Assembly: GCA_947463915.1 (NCBI GenBank)
Contig: CANHVO010000010.1
Span: 1 to 51,848, forward strand
Length of the DNA stretch: 51,848 nt
Direction: 5' to 3'
Origin: Planctomycetaceae bacterium
GTDB taxonomy: Bacteria; Planctomycetota; Planctomycetia; Pirellulales; Pirellulaceae
In this document: positions 8,484 to 17,108 of the stretch, piece after piece
How the letters are laid out: the number at the start of each line of letters is the position of its first letter
Numbering within the stretch: the stretch's first letter is position 1
Translations under genes and position numbers: made by a program
The notes under the pieces: generated by a model
The model's database searches: none
What the model saw: the letters and a program-made list of their open reading frames with translations, nothing else
What the model was told of the DNA's origin: nothing

Positions 8484-11000
8484 TTAGTGATTGAACAAAA
8501 ACTCTCGGGATGTCATCAGACTCCAGAGCAAATCTTCGACGACCGTTCTTCGTTCGTCCACCGTTGAGTCCGTAAGCTCTTTGACCAATGACACCAATTC
8601 TTGCTCACTCGGGTAACGAGACAAACATCTCAAATACGCAACACGTACCATCGCTGCGAAGTCTTCTTGGTGCGACTCCAACAACTGATCGACCACGCTC
8701 CCTTTTTCCGCAAGCTTGGCGTTGAGCGTATCGCCATTGTTCAAATTCAAGACCTGTGTCACGCTTGGTTCATCGCTTCGCTCGCACTCGCAAGTAATCC
8801 GACGTTGATTGCGTCCGAAGGTCTTTAAGAAATTGTTATCGACACTGGAATCGAACAGCTGGATTGCTCGGGTCCCTTTGCCATAAAACTTGGTGTCGCG
8901 TTTGTCTCCGCCCAGAAAGGAAACTCTGTTGAAGGTTGTTGGAACGGTTGAAACAGAAACCATCGCATCGTGAATCACCTCAGCCATCAATCGGCGTGGA
9001 TAGTAATGCGAAAAATACTTTTTGTCCTCTTTGTTGAGCTCAGTGGTGTTGCTGCTCCGCTGGTATGTCTCGGAGTTCAGAATTACACGCATCAGTTCCT
9101 TAAGATCGAATTTGTGATCGACGGTATGTTGACAAAGGGCATCCATCAATTCTGGGTTGCTGGCGGGGTTGCTGGCCCGAAGGTCATCCACGGCGTTGAC
9201 AATACCGATGCCAAAGTAAGCGGCCCAAATACGATTCACAATCGCGCGAGTGAAGTAGGGATTTTCCGGGGAAGTCATCCACTGTGCGAGATAGATTCTG
9301 CGATCCTCGGTCGAATCCATCGCCAAAGGCTTTGCGTCCAAGGGGGCAGGCGGCTGTGGCTTGCCACGAAGTGGCTGAATCAATTCGCCGCGGTCCAACA
9401 CCATCAAAGTCCTAGCCGAATCGCCATCCCGAGTTTCACCGCCCCAGCCTTTTGCCCGAACACGAGCAAACAGATTAGCCATGGCGTAATACTGGTCGTT
9501 GGTCCATTTTTCGAGTGGATGATTGTGGCACTTCGCACAACCGATCGAAAGCCCCAAGAACGCTTGGCATGCATTCTCCGTCATGCTCTCCGGGTCTTGA
9601 TTGATCGCATAAAAATTGGTGGCGCCATTCTCGATCGCTTCGCCGCGTGCAGTTAAAATTTCGCGAGTAAATTGATCCCATGCGGTATTCTTTTGGACGT
9701 GCCCTCGAATCCACTGGTAATATGACTTGAGCCCGTCAGCTCGAAGCAGATTGCTGTTCAGCATCAGCAGGTCCGACCAGCGATAGGCCCAATAGTCAAC
9801 ATACTCCGGACTCTCCAAAATCGAATCGATCCAACGGGTCCGTTTGTCTGGAGAGCTGTCCTGCAAAAACTCTTCGACTTGTTTTTCCGTTGGTAATGTT
9901 CCCGTAACGTCCAAGGCAGTTCGACGAATGAACTCGCTGTCCGTCGATCGGCTTGAAAAATCTAGCCCTAAAGTCGCGAGCCGTTTGGTGACATGCTCAT
10001 CAATAAAATTGGCACGAACACTTGCGTTATCGGAGCCGCCATCTTTGCCGGAAAACGGCACACTGAGTCGTGAAGTGACGATCCGGCTAGCGAACCACGC
10101 GTTAATGGCTCCTTCGCCTGGTCCAATGACTTTGGCAAGCCCCTTTTCGTCAACGGTCGCGACCGCTTCGTCCGTTGAATTGAATTTGGCCCAGCGGGTC
10201 ACGTCTTCGATGCGGCCATTACTATAGTGAGCTCGCACGGAAATAGACTGTGTGTTTCCTCTTTCAAGCCGAACCGCGGATGGCAAAATTTCGAGGTGGT
10301 CCAAGACAGGATCGGTAGCTTTTGGGCCAACAGCTCCTGATGCAATCCACCTTGCAAGCATCTTATAATCATCCGATTCCGATGGTAGCCGCAGGCCTCC
10401 TTTGTGTTCGATCGAGCCGCTCGGTTTGGCAATGAGCAGCGACAATGCTGGAGAGGAAAATTCAACTCGGCGTCCCCCGTCTTGTCTCGTGATATTGAAA
10501 TGGTCGGTGGCCGGGTCGTAGCCTCGCAACGAAAGCTTGAATCCGCCTTTACCGGCCAATGCCCCATGGCAAGCCCCCATGTTGCAACTGCTGCGTGCTA
10601 GCACCGATTCAATGTGGTTCGCGAATTCTATTTCAAGTGGTTTCTCAGCGTCCCGGCAAATGATCGTGGCAGATGCCTTTACCGTTTGGCCGTCGCTCAA
10701 CTGATACTCGATTTGGAGTGTCGTTGCTCCGGATCGCTTTGCGGTCAATTGCAAGGTACCCGTCTCGCTGGCCTCCCATTGAACCAACGATGGGTCAAGC
10801 AACTGAACCTGTGGCTTGGACCCGATGGCAGGCCCGATCGAACCGTCGCTGAGAACGGTTTGAATGGTGATGCGTTGACTACTGTTTTGGTAGGTCAAAT
10901 CGATGTTCGATGGAAAGACTTGGATTCCAACTGGTTTTCCAGCCAGCAGCTGCTGTGACAAGGCGAGGACCAGGATTATTGCGAGGGAGGATGTTCGCAT
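8484..11000 (-). CDS. Exported DUF1549/DUF1553 (PSCyt2/PSD1) protein with Big-like and cytochrome-type motifs
   Basis: 838 residues from ATG at 11000, chosen because MRTSSLAIILVLALSQQLLAG is a clean signal peptide; the upstream in-frame start at 11048 adds 16 residues that spoil it. Order: signal peptide, Big-like beta domain, a CNMGACH motif (about residue 150), a second Big2-type domain (about 250-330), DUF1549 with CAKCHNHP (about residue 500) and DUF1553 at the C-terminus. CxxCH-type motifs suggest covalent haem. This architecture is a hallmark of planctomycetes, usually paired with a DUF1501 protein; no such partner is adjacent. The biochemical role of the family is not established. It is probably periplasmic. 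Confidence 0.92.
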   Translation of the reverse strand: MRTSSLAIILVLALSQQLLAGKPVGIQVFPSNIDLTYQNSSQRITIQTVLSDGSIGPAIGSKPQVQLLDPSLVQWEASETGTLQLTAKRSGATTLQIEYQLSDGQTVKASATIICRDAEKPLEIEFANHIESVLARSSCNMGACHGALAGKGGFKLSLRGYDPATDHFNITRQDGGRRVEFSSPALSLLIAKPSGSIEHKGGLRLPSESDDYKMLARWIASGAVGPKATDPVLDHLEILPSAVRLERGNTQSISVRAHYSNGRIEDVTRWAKFNSTDEAVATVDEKGLAKVIGPGEGAINAWFASRIVTSRLSVPFSGKDGGSDNASVRANFIDEHVTKRLATLGLDFSSRSTDSEFIRRTALDVTGTLPTEKQVEEFLQDSSPDKRTRWIDSILESPEYVDYWAYRWSDLLMLNSNLLRADGLKSYYQWIRGHVQKNTAWDQFTREILTARGEAIENGATNFYAINQDPESMTENACQAFLGLSIGCAKCHNHPLEKWTNDQYYAMANLFARVRAKGWGGETRDGDSARTLMVLDRGELIQPLRGKPQPPAPLDAKPLAMDSTEDRRIYLAQWMTSPENPYFTRAIVNRIWAAYFGIGIVNAVDDLRASNPASNPELMDALCQHTVDHKFDLKELMRVILNSETYQRSSNTTELNKEDKKYFSHYYPRRLMAEVIHDAMVSVSTVPTTFNRVSFLGGDKRDTKFYGKGTRAIQLFDSSVDNNFLKTFGRNQRRITCECERSDEPSVTQVLNLNNGDTLNAKLAEKGSVVDQLLESHQEDFAAMVRVAYLRCLSRYPSEQELVSLVKELTDSTVDERRTVVEDLLWSLMTSREFLFNH

Positions 11001-11113
11001 TGGAAATTCAGGTAGGATTGGAGTTAGGGCGATCGAAAAGCATGACATTGGTGAACCCTAAGTTTACAGCAAACCGCGATCCTTGCACAAACAGCCGAAC
11101 GAGAAAAACGCAC

Positions 11114-11986
11114 ATGTCAACAAATAAGCAAGATGGGTCTGGTTGTGCGACGATCTTAGGGCTTCTCATTGGCACTGGCATGCTTGTTGGCGGTCTCTAT
11201 GGCATGCAACTCAATCGAGCGGCCGGTGCCACGTTTTACTATTGCGCCATCACCGCTGGCATCGGGGCCATCATGCTGTTGGGGCACTTAGCCGGTTTCG
11301 TCACAAAAATTTTTGGCGGTTCGTCGGCCTCAGAGCAAAATTTCAAACGTGCGATGGCCAACGGAACTTGTCCGACAGAATCGGGGGAACCCGATCAACC
11401 ACTGATCATCGAGGCAGCAGAATCCCGAGTCGCCGTCGCGGTCGGTTCGTGGATCGGGGGGATTTGCTGGACAGGAATCATGGGGTTGATTTCGGCTGGA
11501 CTACTCCAGAACAAACACTGGATTCCTTTTTTGTTTGTTTCGGTATTCGTGCTGATTGGGGTGGCTATTTTGGTTTTTGCATTTTATTCAACTTTGCAAA
11601 TATTTAATCCGAAACCGATCCTAGCAAGCAGCCAGCGCGATCTTTATCCAGGCAGTGAGTTCGAACTCAGTTGGATGTTTCGCGGCGACGTCAAAAAAAT
11701 CCAGCACCTTGAGATTGTGCTAGAAGGAATCGAAAAAGTTTCGTACCGTGAGGGTACTAGGACTAGGACCGAAGAGAGACCTTTCTTTCTGCAAAAGATC
11801 GTCGACAGCGAAACACCAGAACAGATTGCGAAAGGCTTTGAGTTGGTAGCTCTACCGCTGGAAACCATGCATTCGTTTCAGTCGACGAACAACTCGTTTA
11901 CTTGGCAGATACGGGTATTAGGCAAGATCGCAATGTGGCCTGATATTCACGACCGATTTGAGATCGTCGTGCTCGCGCCAAGATAG
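11114..11986 (+). CDS. Membrane protein of unknown family with C-terminal beta domain
   Basis: 290 residues from ATG at 11114. The longer in-frame reading from 10910 would overlap the 5' end of the DUF1549 gene on the other strand. Hydrophobic segments lie near residues 13-30, 38-60, 110-135 and 140-165, followed by a soluble domain of alternating strands (about 175-290) containing a very basic loop (EGTRTRTEERPF). The C-terminal half resembles an arrestin-like or immunoglobulin-like sandwich in its strand pattern, but this is only an impression. No family is recognised. It is divergent from the DUF1549 gene. Confidence 0.75.
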   Translation: MSTNKQDGSGCATILGLLIGTGMLVGGLYGMQLNRAAGATFYYCAITAGIGAIMLLGHLAGFVTKIFGGSSASEQNFKRAMANGTCPTESGEPDQPLIIEAAESRVAVAVGSWIGGICWTGIMGLISAGLLQNKHWIPFLFVSVFVLIGVAILVFAFYSTLQIFNPKPILASSQRDLYPGSEFELSWMFRGDVKKIQHLEIVLEGIEKVSYREGTRTRTEERPFFLQKIVDSETPEQIAKGFELVALPLETMHSFQSTNNSFTWQIRVLGKIAMWPDIHDRFEIVVLAPR

Positions 11987-12013
11987 CGGGCAGCTACCGA
12001 TGCAAATGCCTCT

Positions 12014-12081
12014 CGTTTAACAGTCAGCCGAAGGCGTACCGCAGACCAAGTGACAGTACGCCTTCGGCTGACTGTTAAACG
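12014..12081. repeat. Palindromic repeat family A, copy 1
   Basis: A 68-bp imperfect palindrome. The left arm runs CGTTTAACAGTCAGCCG; the right arm is its near-perfect reverse complement ending CGGCTGACTGTTAAACG, with GTAC-type inner arms and a short unpaired loop. Further copies lie at 13139-13204, 21109-21174 and 28830-28896. It lies downstream of the 11114-11986 gene and could fold into a long terminator-like hairpin. Confidence 0.85.
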
Positions 12082-12086
12082 CTTTT

Positions 12087-12167
12087 AGGCGTGCGGCAGC
12101 ATGAAAACTACCGTAGCTGGATTCGTAAGAATTCAGAGCAAGCTGATTTCTTACGAATCCAGCTACG
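12087..12167. repeat. Palindromic repeat family B, copy 2
   Basis: The palindrome at 12112-12167 pairs CGTAGCTGGATTCG with CGAATCCAGCTACG. It carries the same leader (AGGCGTGCGGCAG onward, 12087-12111) as copy 1. It sits 11 bp past the flgH stop, adjacent to a family A element, so two repeat families are stacked in one intergenic region. Confidence 0.8.
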
Positions 12168-12178
12168 ATTATAGGCCA

Positions 12179-13069
12179 TTAGAAAGGTTTGATTCGGGCC
12201 ATGAGCTTTGTTAAAAAACCTCGCGAGTAACCATCGCGAACGTGCCCGAGGTCTTGTTTTTCGATTCGTGAATTGAGTAGGTTTCTGCTGAGCAAAACGT
12301 TGTCAGGTCCGATGTCTTGACTCCGGCATACGCCTGTCAGCGAGATCCTCCAGCTATTGTCGTTAATAATGGTGGTCTTCGATGCGTCCAACACGATTTG
12401 CCCGTTTGGCTTAATGTCAACGATTTCTGCAGCGATATTGGAGGTAAGCGATTCACGTGTCTGAACTGTCGAATCTCCTCGATACACTTCGTTCTGGTTG
12501 GTTTGAAGTCGTGGGTCGCCGTCGGCTTGCACTGCTGGCTTGATCGTATCCAATCCAACCAACCTCAGCCAGTCTTTGATGGAGGCATCGTAACTCGTCG
12601 TCTTTCGCGAGGTTGCGTTGCCTGTTGCCAGTGCCGTCGAGGTTTCCTCAATTCGAATGGAAACAATGTCGTGCAGTTTCAAGGCTCTCGCAGGAACCGG
12701 CGGGACATAGCTCCATGACGTCTGGAGGCCAAGATTTGCAGCATTCTCCATGGGCGAAGGAAAATAGCCACCTTGCAATTGATTCGCTGGAACCATGGGT
12801 TGACCAAATGGACTCAAGTTTGGCGTGGACGGCAAGGCATTGGCATTATTCTGAAGTCCAGCGGGATTTGTGTTGGATGGTGCAGGCAAGGACTCACCTT
12901 GTGCCCCCACCCCACCTGCTTGAGACACATACGAAACGGGGCGATGAAACAGACTACTGTTCTGTGCAGCACCGATGTTGGCATAGGCAAAAAAACAAAT
13001 GGGCACCCCTATCAACATATGGATTTGCTTGAAAAAAACCGAACATTGAATGTTTTGGACGAAGCCCAT
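12179..13069 (-). CDS. flgH: Flagellar L-ring protein FlgH
   Basis: 296 residues from ATG at 13069, preceded by AGGTGAT; the GTG at 13078 lies inside that ribosome-binding region and is less likely. FlgH forms the outer-membrane ring around the flagellar rod. The conserved FlgH core is clear: LHDIVSIRIEE (about 140), ESLTSNIAAEI, NGQIVLDASKT, DIGPDNVLLSR and the C-terminal GYSRGFLTKLM. It is longer than enterobacterial FlgH (about 230) owing to an N-terminal Pro/Asn/Gln-rich linker of about 90 residues. FlgH is normally a lipoprotein, but I see no lipobox cysteine near the signal peptide end (FFAYANIGAAQ). It is last in the flgF-flgG-flgA-flgH run. Confidence 0.93.
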   Translation of the reverse strand: MGFVQNIQCSVFFKQIHMLIGVPICFFAYANIGAAQNSSLFHRPVSYVSQAGGVGAQGESLPAPSNTNPAGLQNNANALPSTPNLSPFGQPMVPANQLQGGYFPSPMENAANLGLQTSWSYVPPVPARALKLHDIVSIRIEETSTALATGNATSRKTTSYDASIKDWLRLVGLDTIKPAVQADGDPRLQTNQNEVYRGDSTVQTRESLTSNIAAEIVDIKPNGQIVLDASKTTIINDNSWRISLTGVCRSQDIGPDNVLLSRNLLNSRIEKQDLGHVRDGYSRGFLTKLMARIKPF

Positions 13070-13138
13070 GGTTATCACCTATCGAATTGATTTTTGTTTT
13101 GTTGGATTGTTCGCTGTAGATCAGCTTCGCTGAAATCT

Positions 13139-13204
13139 CGTTTAACAGTCAGCCGTAAGCGTACTCGTCGCCTTTGACAGTACGCCTACGGCTGACTGTT
13201 AAAC
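13139..13204. repeat. Palindromic repeat family A, copy 2
   Basis: 66 bp, arms CGTTTAACAGTCAGCCGTA and TACGGCTGACTGTTAAAC. It lies between the flgA stop and the flgH start, inside a flagellar operon. Read-through must therefore occur here, or flgH has its own promoter downstream of the repeat. Confidence 0.85.
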
Positions 13205-13226
13205 AAATACTTGAATCGTGTTGCAT

Positions 13227-14534
13227 TTAACGTCGAATCGCAGTGCTCGCCTGCCCTACATTTTTTTGAGTCGGTTGAGAATTGCTTACGGCAATATTGG
13301 AAATGACCTCTGCAGATCGATCGCCGGTGATTCTGGCCATCACTCTTTTTCGATGCGGTTGAACTTCGATTTGAATCAAATCATCGAGCGCGCCAGCTTC
13401 GATGGCCCTGCCGTTGGTTTCGACAGTTACACCACCAGACACAATCGAAATACCGATCAAGTCTCCGACTTGAATAATGGTTGGGGGACCGACTTCATTG
13501 ATTCGAATCACCTGCTGAGTACTCATCGACCGACGAAGTTGTTGCCCCACGGCCATCTCGGGTTTCGTGAAACAAGTTTCGGGGCCGTAGCTTAGACCGC
13601 GAGGCATTGGGATCCAATCGAGGTCTGTTTCTTTTAACACATAGCCTTTGGAAAGAGGTCGTTTGACGGCAACGACCATGTCCGGCAGTTTTACGGTGGC
13701 TGGGATCGCAATGGTTTCTTCTCCGTTGGGCCCTTTGATGAGAAACTGAAACACTTGTTGCCCTTCCCAAGGTGGCTGGCCACCAGCAATGCCCAAAATT
13801 TTGAAGCGTTGCGAGATAAGCTTGGCATGTTCCGTCGGCATCTGAACAGTAATGTCCCAACGGCCCGAGGAAGAAGTCTTGTTTTGGAGATACGCCTCAA
13901 TGGCTTGCGCGGCAATGCTCTCGGCTTGAGAGACAGTCGACGGGGTTGTGAAGGCGGTCGTGAATTGAGACTTGTCAATCGGATTACCTGGCTTTTGAGC
14001 CTGAGACTTGGAGACTCCCAATGAGTCTTTACCAACAGGCTCTTGGAAAGCAGCTTCTATCACTGCCGTCTTTTGACCGTTCGTTGCTGTGGTGTCGGTT
14101 GATGTAGGCTTGCGAGTCTCGCGTCGTTGCCCCTCAACTCGGCGGACGCTGCATTCTAAGGAGCCTTGCCAACGAATGGCTTCTGCCGCAACCCCTCGAA
14201 GGGAAAGCGATTTTTCGATGTCGCTGCGAGTCCAAGTTTGAGCGTCGCCAACTCTAGGAGCTGGTGCGAGCGGTAGGTCGATAACTTGTTGCACTAAAGT
14301 GTCCGAACCTTGGACGTCAACCAAATCCGAAAGGAGCAGCAAGTTTGAGGGACACTCCGCCCGCGATTGCATTTTCAATTCGAGCTTCACTCCTTGTTTG
14401 CTGTTGTTGCTCGAAACGCGAGGCGTTTGGTTTTGATTTCGCTGAGGTTGCCTTGCGGAAGCAACTGGAGAGGACATGAACGAAAAGGCAATAAAGATTG
14501 CAACACCAAGGCAACGGACAAGTATGTATGTCAT
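13227..14534 (-). CDS. flgA: Flagellar P-ring assembly chaperone FlgA-like protein
   Basis: 435 residues from ATG at 14534. The reading frame extends to 14621, but the extra 29 codons translate an intergenic GC-rich repeat (giving PHPQPLSPKRGEG), while MTYILVRCLGVAIFIAFSF is a good signal peptide. The C-terminal half holds the SAF/FlgA region: VVAVKRPLSKGYVLKETDLDWI, AVGQQLRRSM and the closing VGDLIGISIVSGGVTVETNGRAIE. FlgA is a periplasmic chaperone for P-ring (FlgI) assembly. The protein is about twice the usual length because of an N-terminal region of about 200 residues that may be a second SAF-like unit plus a linker. It sits between flgG and flgH, separated from each by repeats. Confidence 0.88.
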   Translation of the reverse strand: MTYILVRCLGVAIFIAFSFMSSPVASARQPQRNQNQTPRVSSNNSKQGVKLELKMQSRAECPSNLLLLSDLVDVQGSDTLVQQVIDLPLAPAPRVGDAQTWTRSDIEKSLSLRGVAAEAIRWQGSLECSVRRVEGQRRETRKPTSTDTTATNGQKTAVIEAAFQEPVGKDSLGVSKSQAQKPGNPIDKSQFTTAFTTPSTVSQAESIAAQAIEAYLQNKTSSSGRWDITVQMPTEHAKLISQRFKILGIAGGQPPWEGQQVFQFLIKGPNGEETIAIPATVKLPDMVVAVKRPLSKGYVLKETDLDWIPMPRGLSYGPETCFTKPEMAVGQQLRRSMSTQQVIRINEVGPPTIIQVGDLIGISIVSGGVTVETNGRAIEAGALDDLIQIEVQPHRKRVMARITGDRSAEVISNIAVSNSQPTQKNVGQASTAIRR

Positions 14535-14804
14535 GATGACTTTGCCTCCCTCGCCCCTTTTAGGGGAGAGGGGTTGGGGGTGAGGGGTTTTGAACTGTGG
14601 CAAGATTGGAGTTTGGGTCACGGATTCAATACCTTGCCGAATAATGTTACTCTCCCTCGGGGAGATAGCCTGATTTACGCACCCTCCCTCTGGGAGGGTC
14701 GAGCGAAGTGAGGGGAGGGTGAAGTGTCAGTGACAATTGTGCAAGTCAGTTCACCCTCCCCGGCCTTTGGCCGACCCTCCCCGAGGGCGGGTGACTAAAC
14801 CCAA
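14535..14804. repeat. GC-rich hairpin cluster between flgG and flgA
   Basis: Three inverted-repeat blocks occupy the whole flgG-flgA spacer: one around CGCCCCTTTTAGGGGAGAGG near 14549-14572, a perfect ACCCTCCC-TCT-GGGAGGGT hairpin at 14681-14699, and a block with GGCCTTTGGCC and CCTCCCCGAGG near 14756-14790. Sequences of this style are common intergenic repeats. They may attenuate transcription between flgG and flgA. Confidence 0.7.
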
Positions 14805-15608
14805 CTATCGTCGGAGGTTGGCAATTTGCTGAAGAATTTGGTCGCCAGCTTGAATGGCTTGTGAATTCAATTCGAAACCGCGTTGCGTTGTGATCAAGTC
14901 GATCATTTCCCGCACCGGTTCAACGTTTGACTTCTCCAAGGAACCTTGCCGCAAGACCCCGAATCCGTTCTGACCAGCTTGCCCCTGTTGCACTTGCCCG
15001 CTTGCATCCGTCGACTGATACAGATTCTCCCCAACTTTGAGCAAACCATCTGGATTGACAAACGATGCCATGGTGATCGTGCCGGCTGGTGTCAAGTTGT
15101 TCTGTCCAGGTGCGCGTACTTGAACGACTCCATTGGTTGCGATGACGATATCTGTGGTTCCAGGTGGGATGTTCACGGGCGGATTGAGCAAACGTCCGGT
15201 TTGGGCCGAACCGATTACCAATTGACCGTTCGCATTGATGTCGAGATTGCCAGAACGTGTATAAAGCGGGTTGCTAGTAACCGGATCGGTTACCTCGATG
15301 AACCCATTTCCTTCGATCGCGATGTCTAAATTCCGTCCCGTTTGTTCGAGAGTCCCCTGGCCGTAGTCCTTTTGCGTGCTCTGAACGCGAGTACCAAGCC
15401 CCACTTCGACGCCGACTGGGGTTGCATTCTGTTGGGCGTCTTGGATCCCCGGAAAGACTTTGGTGCGGTAGAGCAAATCTTCGAAATTGGCTCTATCTCG
15501 CTTAAAGGCAGTTGTATTCATATTCGCTAAATTATTAGCGATCACGTCCAACTTGGTCTGCATGGCTTCCATGCCGGTGGCCGCGGTGTAGAGTGTTTGC
15601 ACGCTCAT
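14805..15608 (-). CDS. flgG: Flagellar distal rod protein FlgG
   Basis: 267 residues, typical FlgG length. FlgG builds the distal rod that crosses the outer membrane through the P and L rings. The N-terminal rod helix TAATGMEAMQTKLDVIANNLANMNT is diagnostic, with FKRDRANFEDLLY following. The C-terminal NVEPVREMIDLITTQRGFE and the last residues ending IANLRR match FlgG. A good AAGGAA ribosome-binding site precedes ATG at 15608. It starts 35 bp after flgF in the same operon. Confidence 0.96.
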   Translation of the reverse strand: MSVQTLYTAATGMEAMQTKLDVIANNLANMNTTAFKRDRANFEDLLYRTKVFPGIQDAQQNATPVGVEVGLGTRVQSTQKDYGQGTLEQTGRNLDIAIEGNGFIEVTDPVTSNPLYTRSGNLDINANGQLVIGSAQTGRLLNPPVNIPPGTTDIVIATNGVVQVRAPGQNNLTPAGTITMASFVNPDGLLKVGENLYQSTDASGQVQQGQAGQNGFGVLRQGSLEKSNVEPVREMIDLITTQRGFELNSQAIQAGDQILQQIANLRR

Positions 15609-15643
15609 GCTTGTATTCCTTGAACTCTAAAACAGGGGTGACG

Positions 15644-16396
15644 TTATTCTTTTAGGAGGCGGCCGATCAAATTGCCGTAGGCTTGATCGTGATGTTGAAT
15701 GAGTCGAAGATTGGATTCGTACGCCCGCGTCGCTTCGATCAATTCCATCATGGCTGTCGTTGGATTGACGGCGGACTTTTCGAGGCTGCCACTGACGACG
15801 GCTCGTTCGTTCGGTGGGACGGGTTGTGTTTGAGCAAGCGGTCGAAATAAGTTGTCACCAACGCGAGCCAAGTCACCCAAAGATTCCGGTCGAGTCAGCA
15901 TAATGGGTATGTTTCGTCCATCTTGCTGGATCACGCCATTGTCGCTGACTTCATAACGTCGCGATGGATCGATTTGAATTGGATTCCCATCTGCGGCCAT
16001 GACAGGGTCGCCATTGGTGGTGGTAAGTTGGCCTGACGCGTTGAAAACAAATCCCCCAGCGCGAGTCAGAAACTCTTCGTCTCCTCGCTTGACCAAAAAG
16101 AAGCTCTTTTCGTCGCGGATAGCGAAGTCGGTTTTATTGCCAGTTGTTTCGATTGGTCCGGTTTCGAAAACAGTTTTCGTGGGTGTGATTTTGGCACCGC
16201 CACCAATGTCGGCAAGCGTACCTGAATTCGGCGAGACTTCGCCATCCTCGATGGCTTTGTTGTTGCGAGCTTGAACAATAGCTAAACTGGGCTTGAAGCC
16301 CGGGGTATTGATGTTGGCTAAATTATTGCTGAGAACTTCCAAGCGATGGTTCTGGACGTGTGCTCCAGACGCTGAAAGGTACATTCCGTATGGCAT
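15644..16396 (-). CDS. flgF: Flagellar proximal rod protein FlgF (FlgF/FlgG family)
   Basis: 250 residues with the rod/hook family signature: N-terminal YLSASGAHVQNHRLEVLSNN then LANINTPGFKP, a middle domain with ESLGDLARVGDNLF, and C-terminal SAVNPTTAMMELIEATRAYE. Together with flgG directly downstream, this makes FlgF, a proximal rod subunit, the best call. The SD-like AAGGAGTTGAGGA sits immediately upstream of ATG at 16396. It is first in the flgF-flgG-flgA-flgH run and divergent from a DUF2752 gene, so the operon promoter should be in 16397-16510. Another FlgG-like rod paralogue cannot be excluded. Confidence 0.9.
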   Translation of the reverse strand: MPYGMYLSASGAHVQNHRLEVLSNNLANINTPGFKPSLAIVQARNNKAIEDGEVSPNSGTLADIGGGAKITPTKTVFETGPIETTGNKTDFAIRDEKSFFLVKRGDEEFLTRAGGFVFNASGQLTTTNGDPVMAADGNPIQIDPSRRYEVSDNGVIQQDGRNIPIMLTRPESLGDLARVGDNLFRPLAQTQPVPPNERAVVSGSLEKSAVNPTTAMMELIEATRAYESNLRLIQHHDQAYGNLIGRLLKE

Positions 16397-16510
16397 TCCT
16401 CAACTCCTTGCAAGGCGTGAACGACGATTTGACTCTAGCGGTTGCGAAAATTGACCGAAACGTCAATATTTGGGTAGAGAATCAAAATTCCGAAGCTAGT
16501 TTGAAATCCC

Positions 16511-16969
16511 ATGGAAAACCCCGCTACCCAACTTATCCAGACTCGCCAGGATGGCGAAGCCTACAATCGAAATGAAAGGTTTGGGATATTTGTACTTGGG
16601 ATGCTTTTGTTTGGAATGTTGGCTGCGGCAGCTTGGCTCAAGCCCAATCCCGCAGGCATGGGGACTCATACCCAACTGGGTTTGCCTGGCTGTACCATGT
16701 ACACGATAGTCGGAATCCGATGTCCTGGGTGCGGAATGACAACCTCGTGGGCGCATACCATGAACGGCGATCTAACGAGCGCGCTTCGAGCCAACGTCGG
16801 CGGCGTGCTGCTTTGTTTTCTCGCGGCCGCCGTTTTCCCATGCTTAATGTGGATGGCAATACGAGGCAGGGCAATCCAAGGGCGTTGGTTTTCTTCCGTG
16901 GCTATCGGAGTCCTCATAATCGCGATTGGAATTTCGATCATCGAATGGGTGATCCGTCTAGCGGTCTAA
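16511..16969 (+). CDS. DUF2752 membrane protein
   Basis: 152 residues with about three membrane helices (residues 22-43, 93-115 and 127-150). The loop after the first helix carries the DUF2752 hallmark GIRCPGCGMTTSWAH, with the CPGCGxT signature. The family is widespread and uncharacterised; the cysteine pair may bind metal or form a redox-active site. The gene starts with ATG at 16511 and is divergent from flgF with a 114-bp shared upstream region. Its C-terminus is close to the membrane surface. Confidence 0.88.
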   Translation: MENPATQLIQTRQDGEAYNRNERFGIFVLGMLLFGMLAAAAWLKPNPAGMGTHTQLGLPGCTMYTIVGIRCPGCGMTTSWAHTMNGDLTSALRANVGGVLLCFLAAAVFPCLMWMAIRGRAIQGRWFSSVAIGVLIIAIGISIIEWVIRLAV

Positions 16970-17108
16970 CTTTTCATTTGCTACAAGCGGGCCGCACGGA
17001 CGCAAGTTCTTAGGGCAGAAGAATGCAAATGGAAAGGATTCCTGCATGGCTGCAAGCAATCAAGTAAGATCGCCACGGCGACAAATTTTGTCTCGCTACC
17101 TCACTACG

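Noticed and set aside
10910-11113. Extended start of the 11114-11986 membrane protein
   Set aside because: It runs through the 5' end of the DUF1549 gene on the other strand and adds no recognisable signal.
12014-12167. Small RNA gene
   Set aside because: The palindromes could fold well as RNA, but repetition at other loci fits a dispersed repeat better; no promoter was identified.
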